From: Wocania arenilitoris
GTDB taxonomy: Bacteria > Bacteroidota > Bacteroidia > Flavobacteriales > Flavobacteriaceae
Length of the DNA stretch: 64,000 nucleotides
Assembly (NCBI RefSeq): GCF_021728535.1
Contig: NZ_JAKKDU010000006.1
Location: 62,001 to 126,000, forward strand
Direction: 5' to 3'
The position numbers and the translations under genes were made by a program. Shown one piece after another: positions 61,379-64,000 of this stretch. Numbering within the stretch: position 1 is the stretch's first letter; each line of letters opens with the position of its first letter. Below the pieces are notes generated by a model. It was not told where the DNA came from. It searched no databases and saw only the letters and a program-made list of their open reading frames with translations.

Positions 61379-62767
61379 ATGATTAATCAGGATACTATAG
61401 TAGCTTTAGCAACTCCTTCAGGCGCAGGAGCTATAGCTATAATACGACTTTCTGGTAATAGTGCGATTAATATTGTAGAAAAGCAATTTAAGTCAATTTC
61501 AGGAAAACAACTTTCAAAACAAGCAACGCATACCATTCACTTAGGGCATATTATTGATGGAGATAGAACTTTAGATGAAGTGTTAGTATCCGTTTTTAAA
61601 AATCCAAATTCTTATACAGGAGAAGATGTTGTAGAGATTTCATGTCATGGTTCCAATTACATCCAACAAGAAATAATACAATTATTTTTAAGGAAAGGCT
61701 GTCGAATGGCAACCGCAGGGGAATTTACATTGCGAGCTTTTTTAAATGCTAAATTAGATTTAAGTCAAGCAGAAGCCGTAGCAGATTTAATTTCTAGCGA
61801 TAATGAAGCGTCTCATCAAATTGCAATGCAACAAATGCGTGGTGGATTTTCATCTGAAATTGCTAAACTTCGAGAAGAACTTCTAAACTTTGCATCATTA
61901 ATAGAATTAGAGCTCGATTTTGCTGAAGAAGATGTTGAATTTGCGGACCGCTCACAATTTAAAGATTTAGTTGATCGAATTATTTTAGTATTAAAACGTT
62001 TAATAGATTCATTTGCCGTTGGTAATGTTATTAAAAATGGCATTCCAGTTGCTATTGTTGGCGAACCTAATGTGGGAAAATCTACGCTTTTAAATGCTTT
62101 ATTAAATGAAGAGCGCGCCATAGTTTCAGAAATTGCAGGAACTACAAGAGATACTATAGAAGACGAAATTTCTATTGGCGGAATAGGATTTCGGTTTATA
62201 GATACTGCTGGTATTCGAGATACTAAAAATGTTGTTGAAAGTATTGGTATTAAAAAAACGTTTGAAAAAATAGATCAAGCTCAAGTAGTGGTTTATTTGT
62301 TTGATGCTTCAGATTTTAAAACAGGAAGTTCTAGATTTAAAGTAGGAATTGAAAAAATAAAAAATAAATACCCTAAAAAACCTCTTATTGTTATCGCTAA
62401 TAAAATGGATAAACTTTCAGACAACGAAAGTGTAAGTATTCAGTCTCAAATTAAAAATCTTACTTTATTATCAGCAAAAAGAGGTAATGGAGTAGATGTA
62501 CTCAAAAACCAACTACTCGGTTTTGTAAATACTGGGGCATTAAGAAATAATGATACAATAGTTACCAATACAAGGCATTATGATTCTTTGTTAAAAGCAT
62601 TACAAGAAGTGAATAAGGTTAGACAGGGTTTAGAAACTGATTTGTCAGGAGATTTATTAGCAATCGATATTCGCCAGGCATTATATTATTTTGGAGAAAT
62701 TACTGGAGAAATAACAAATGATGATTTGTTAGGTAATATTTTTGCTAATTTCTGTATCGGAAAGTAA
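61379..62767 (+). CDS. mnmE: tRNA-5-carboxymethylaminomethyluridine GTPase
   Basis: With MnmG it modifies the wobble uridine of several tRNAs. The 462 residues include the formyl-THF-binding N domain (TIVALATPSGAGAIAIIRLS). The G domain has G1 GEPNVGKST from Gly228, DTAGIRDT and NKMDKL. The C-terminal CIGK supplies the catalytic cysteine. All motifs are intact and the length is standard. Confidence 0.98.
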   Translation: MINQDTIVALATPSGAGAIAIIRLSGNSAINIVEKQFKSISGKQLSKQATHTIHLGHIIDGDRTLDEVLVSVFKNPNSYTGEDVVEISCHGSNYIQQEIIQLFLRKGCRMATAGEFTLRAFLNAKLDLSQAEAVADLISSDNEASHQIAMQQMRGGFSSEIAKLREELLNFASLIELELDFAEEDVEFADRSQFKDLVDRIILVLKRLIDSFAVGNVIKNGIPVAIVGEPNVGKSTLLNALLNEERAIVSEIAGTTRDTIEDEISIGGIGFRFIDTAGIRDTKNVVESIGIKKTFEKIDQAQVVVYLFDASDFKTGSSRFKVGIEKIKNKYPKKPLIVIANKMDKLSDNESVSIQSQIKNLTLLSAKRGNGVDVLKNQLLGFVNTGALRNNDTIVTNTRHYDSLLKALQEVNKVRQGLETDLSGDLLAIDIRQALYYFGEITGEITNDDLLGNIFANFCIGK

Positions 62768-62880
62768 CACCTGTTTTTTACTTACTATCCAGTTTCAACC
62801 TTTTATATTTTTTTGAGATATAATTTATTCTTGCTCAAAATCAGTAATTATAAAAAAATTATAAAAAAATCGACAAAACG

Positions 62881-62911
62881 TTTGTTTTTTTCGGTAAATT
62901 ACATAAATTTG
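62881..62911 (+). promoter_or_regulatory. Promoter TTTG-N19-TAAATTTG
   Basis: TTTG (62881-62884) and TAAATTTG (62904-62911) are exactly 19 bases apart, the best consensus match in the window. It lies 25 bases before the ATG at 62937. Confidence 0.8.
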
Positions 62912-62936
62912 CTTTTTAAATCCTTAAATCTTCGAC

Positions 62937-63383
62937 ATGAAAATTAGAATTATTTTAGTAAGTTTTAGCCTTTTTCTGGTTACTAGTATTAGTTTTGCTC
63001 AAAAAAACAAAGCTCCTAAAAGTATTATAAGTGAAAATGTTTCTATAAAGAAATACCATACCAAGGAAGATCTTGATCGTATGCAAAAGGGAGAACTATT
63101 GGATTTATATGTAGAGCGTATAGAAAGTCTTGTTAAGTTATTACCTTATATTGCATTTGCTACTAAACCTGGAGTTACGATGACCACTTTAGGAATTCCT
63201 AACGATAAAGACAACAGAACTGCATTGGATGAACAATTTGATGCTACAGAGAATTTTTTAGAAACAAATAACGAATTTCAGAGGCGTATTTTGCCATACT
63301 CAGATACAAGTAATTTAATTGCCGCCATTTTATTTTATGAAGAAACAATGAAATCATTACATGAATATAGTGAGTTTCATTAG
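62937..63383 (+). CDS. Small secreted protein of unknown function
   Basis: A 148-residue protein with a signal peptide (MKIRIILVSFSLFLVTSISF, then AQ). The mature part is largely helical (DLDRMQKGELLDLYVERIES, LVKLLPYIAF) and contains KPGVTMTTLGIPNDKDNRTA. I do not recognise a family. It has its own consensus promoter and stands between mnmE and the repeat region. Confidence 0.82.
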   Translation: MKIRIILVSFSLFLVTSISFAQKNKAPKSIISENVSIKKYHTKEDLDRMQKGELLDLYVERIESLVKLLPYIAFATKPGVTMTTLGIPNDKDNRTALDEQFDATENFLETNNEFQRRILPYSDTSNLIAAILFYEETMKSLHEYSEFH

Positions 63384-63684
63384 CAACTAATTAAGATATT
63401 TAATTAGTTACTTCAATATTTATTTTGCTAGAAAAAATATAAATATTCATATTTTTTGTTACTAGTTTTTTAAAATATATTTTTATTTATTAAGCAGATA
63501 CTTCTCTTTAGGTTATTAAAACTGTATTTTATCCATATTAAAACTGTATTTTATCGATAAAATAATATCAAATATTATTAAAATATGTATTTCAACGAAA
63601 AAAATTGCATTTCATAGATTTTTTATTATATATTTGGCTTTGTATAATTTAAATCTATTTGTTTTTTAATATAAAAAATTAATC
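63384..63684. other. Very AT-rich intergenic region containing a repeat array
   Basis: No coding frame is supported in these 301 bases. The middle holds the tandem repeats described at 63515-63620; the part next to the following gene is almost pure A/T. Confidence 0.6.
63515..63620 (+). repeat. Tandem ATTAAAACTGTATTTTATC repeats (regulatory array)
   Basis: ATTAAAACTGTATTTTATC occurs exactly at 63515-63533 and 63537-63555 (22-base period). Two degenerate copies follow: ATTAAAATATGTATTTCAAC (from 63578) and AAAAAATTGCATTTCATAGA (from 63599). The common core is TGTATTT. A period of two helical turns puts the copies on one DNA face, as for a cooperative regulator of the gene starting at 63685. 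Confidence 0.65.
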
Positions 63685-64000
63685 ATGAATAACATTACTA
63701 AAAAGCTATGGGTATTTCTTCTAGTTACAGGAGGAATTTTTGCACAACAAGAAAAAGGAATAATAGGTGCTGATAATTGGTTACATAATTGGACGGAGTT
63801 TAAACCTGAGACAGTTGATTATGGAGAACCTACTCAAATACTAGCAGGAAACATAACTGAAGACACAAGACTTTATAAACGTCACGTGTATTTACTTTCT
63901 GGAAATGTTTTTGTTACAGATAGTACTACACTAATTATAGAACCCGGAACTGTTATTATTGGTGACTATGCTTCAAAAGGATCACTTACCATATCTAAAG
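63685..64000 (+). CDS. Secreted protein with beta-helix-like start (cut by window edge)
   Basis: The frame opens at the ATG at 63685 and runs off the window after 105 codons. A signal peptide (KLWVFLLVTGGIFAQQ) is followed by DTRLYKRHVYLLSGNVFVTD and STTLIIEPGTVIIGDYASKG. The phrase xxLxIEPGTVIxGD is typical of large secreted Bacteroidota proteins with right-handed beta-helix repeats, often exported by the type IX system. Whether a sorting domain exists cannot be seen. Confidence 0.8.
   Translation, partial: MNNITKKLWVFLLVTGGIFAQQEKGIIGADNWLHNWTEFKPETVDYGEPTQILAGNITEDTRLYKRHVYLLSGNVFVTDSTTLIIEPGTVIIGDYASKGSLTISK

Noticed and set aside
63515-63620. CRISPR array
   Set aside because: The repeats are 19 bases with only 3-base gaps and the later copies are degenerate, and no cas genes are present.

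Overview
The window comes from a member of the Bacteroidota, almost certainly a marine-type Flavobacteriaceae. The evidence is the AT-rich sequence, a SusC/SusD pair, ECF sigma/FecR/TonB-receptor signalling with the Bacteroidota-specific STN and DUF4974 domains, DUF2853 and DUF6952 family proteins, and promoters of the TTTG-N19..21-TAnnTTTG type instead of sigma70-like boxes.

Region 1 (1-15325) is a polysaccharide utilisation locus. The start of a hybrid two-component sensor (cut by the left edge, minus strand) faces SusC and SusD. Behind them on the plus strand lie a very large FG-GAP/UnbV lipoprotein, a GH89 alpha-N-acetylglucosaminidase lipoprotein, and two tandem paralogous lipoproteins of a family I do not recognise. 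The set suggests sensing, binding, import and surface trimming of an alpha-GlcNAc-capped glycan.

Region 2 (15326-18270) is a recombination patch. It holds an IS200-type element with hairpin ends, a broken gene beside it, a class II Fic protein behind a cluster of repeated operator-like sites, and a gene-free stretch with GGTGACC inverted repeats and a tRNA-tail-like hairpin.

Region 3 (18271-27715) is a second nutrient locus: ECF sigma factor, FecR anti-sigma factor, STN-type TonB receptor, a dead glycerophosphodiesterase gene, an MBL-fold lipoprotein, an intact glycerophosphodiesterase lipoprotein, a GlpT/UhpT-type transporter and a HAD phosphatase. Read together it looks like scavenging of glycerophosphodiesters: outer-membrane import, hydrolysis, uptake of the phosphorylated product and dephosphorylation. 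It is followed by a truncated tyrosine integrase beside tRNA-Ser(UGA), the scar of an integrated element.

Region 4 (28655-54384) is core genome: nitroreductase, DegT-type aminotransferase, a minus-strand run (tpx, dgkA, ftsK, lolA-like, lptF/G-like, ribB), a peroxiredoxin/thioredoxin/DUF6952 operon, an NhaC antiporter, a PLP lyase divergent from an Lrp regulator, aldehyde dehydrogenase, RluA-type pseudouridine synthase, panB, serine dehydratase, dnaK, an RlmI-like methyltransferase and a nitronate monooxygenase.

Region 5 (54385-64000) starts with gene decay (a PPOX-family pseudogene, an IS200 remnant and a DUF1080 fragment). It continues with the menaquinone block (hotdog thioesterase, menF, menD), DUF2853, a CvfB-like S1 protein, mnmE, a small secreted protein, and a tandem-repeat regulatory region in front of a secreted protein cut by the right edge.

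The best candidates for something undescribed are the paired lipoproteins at 11690-15325, the phosphodiester locus at 18271-27715, the Fic operator cluster at 16331-16431 and the repeat array at 63515-63620.
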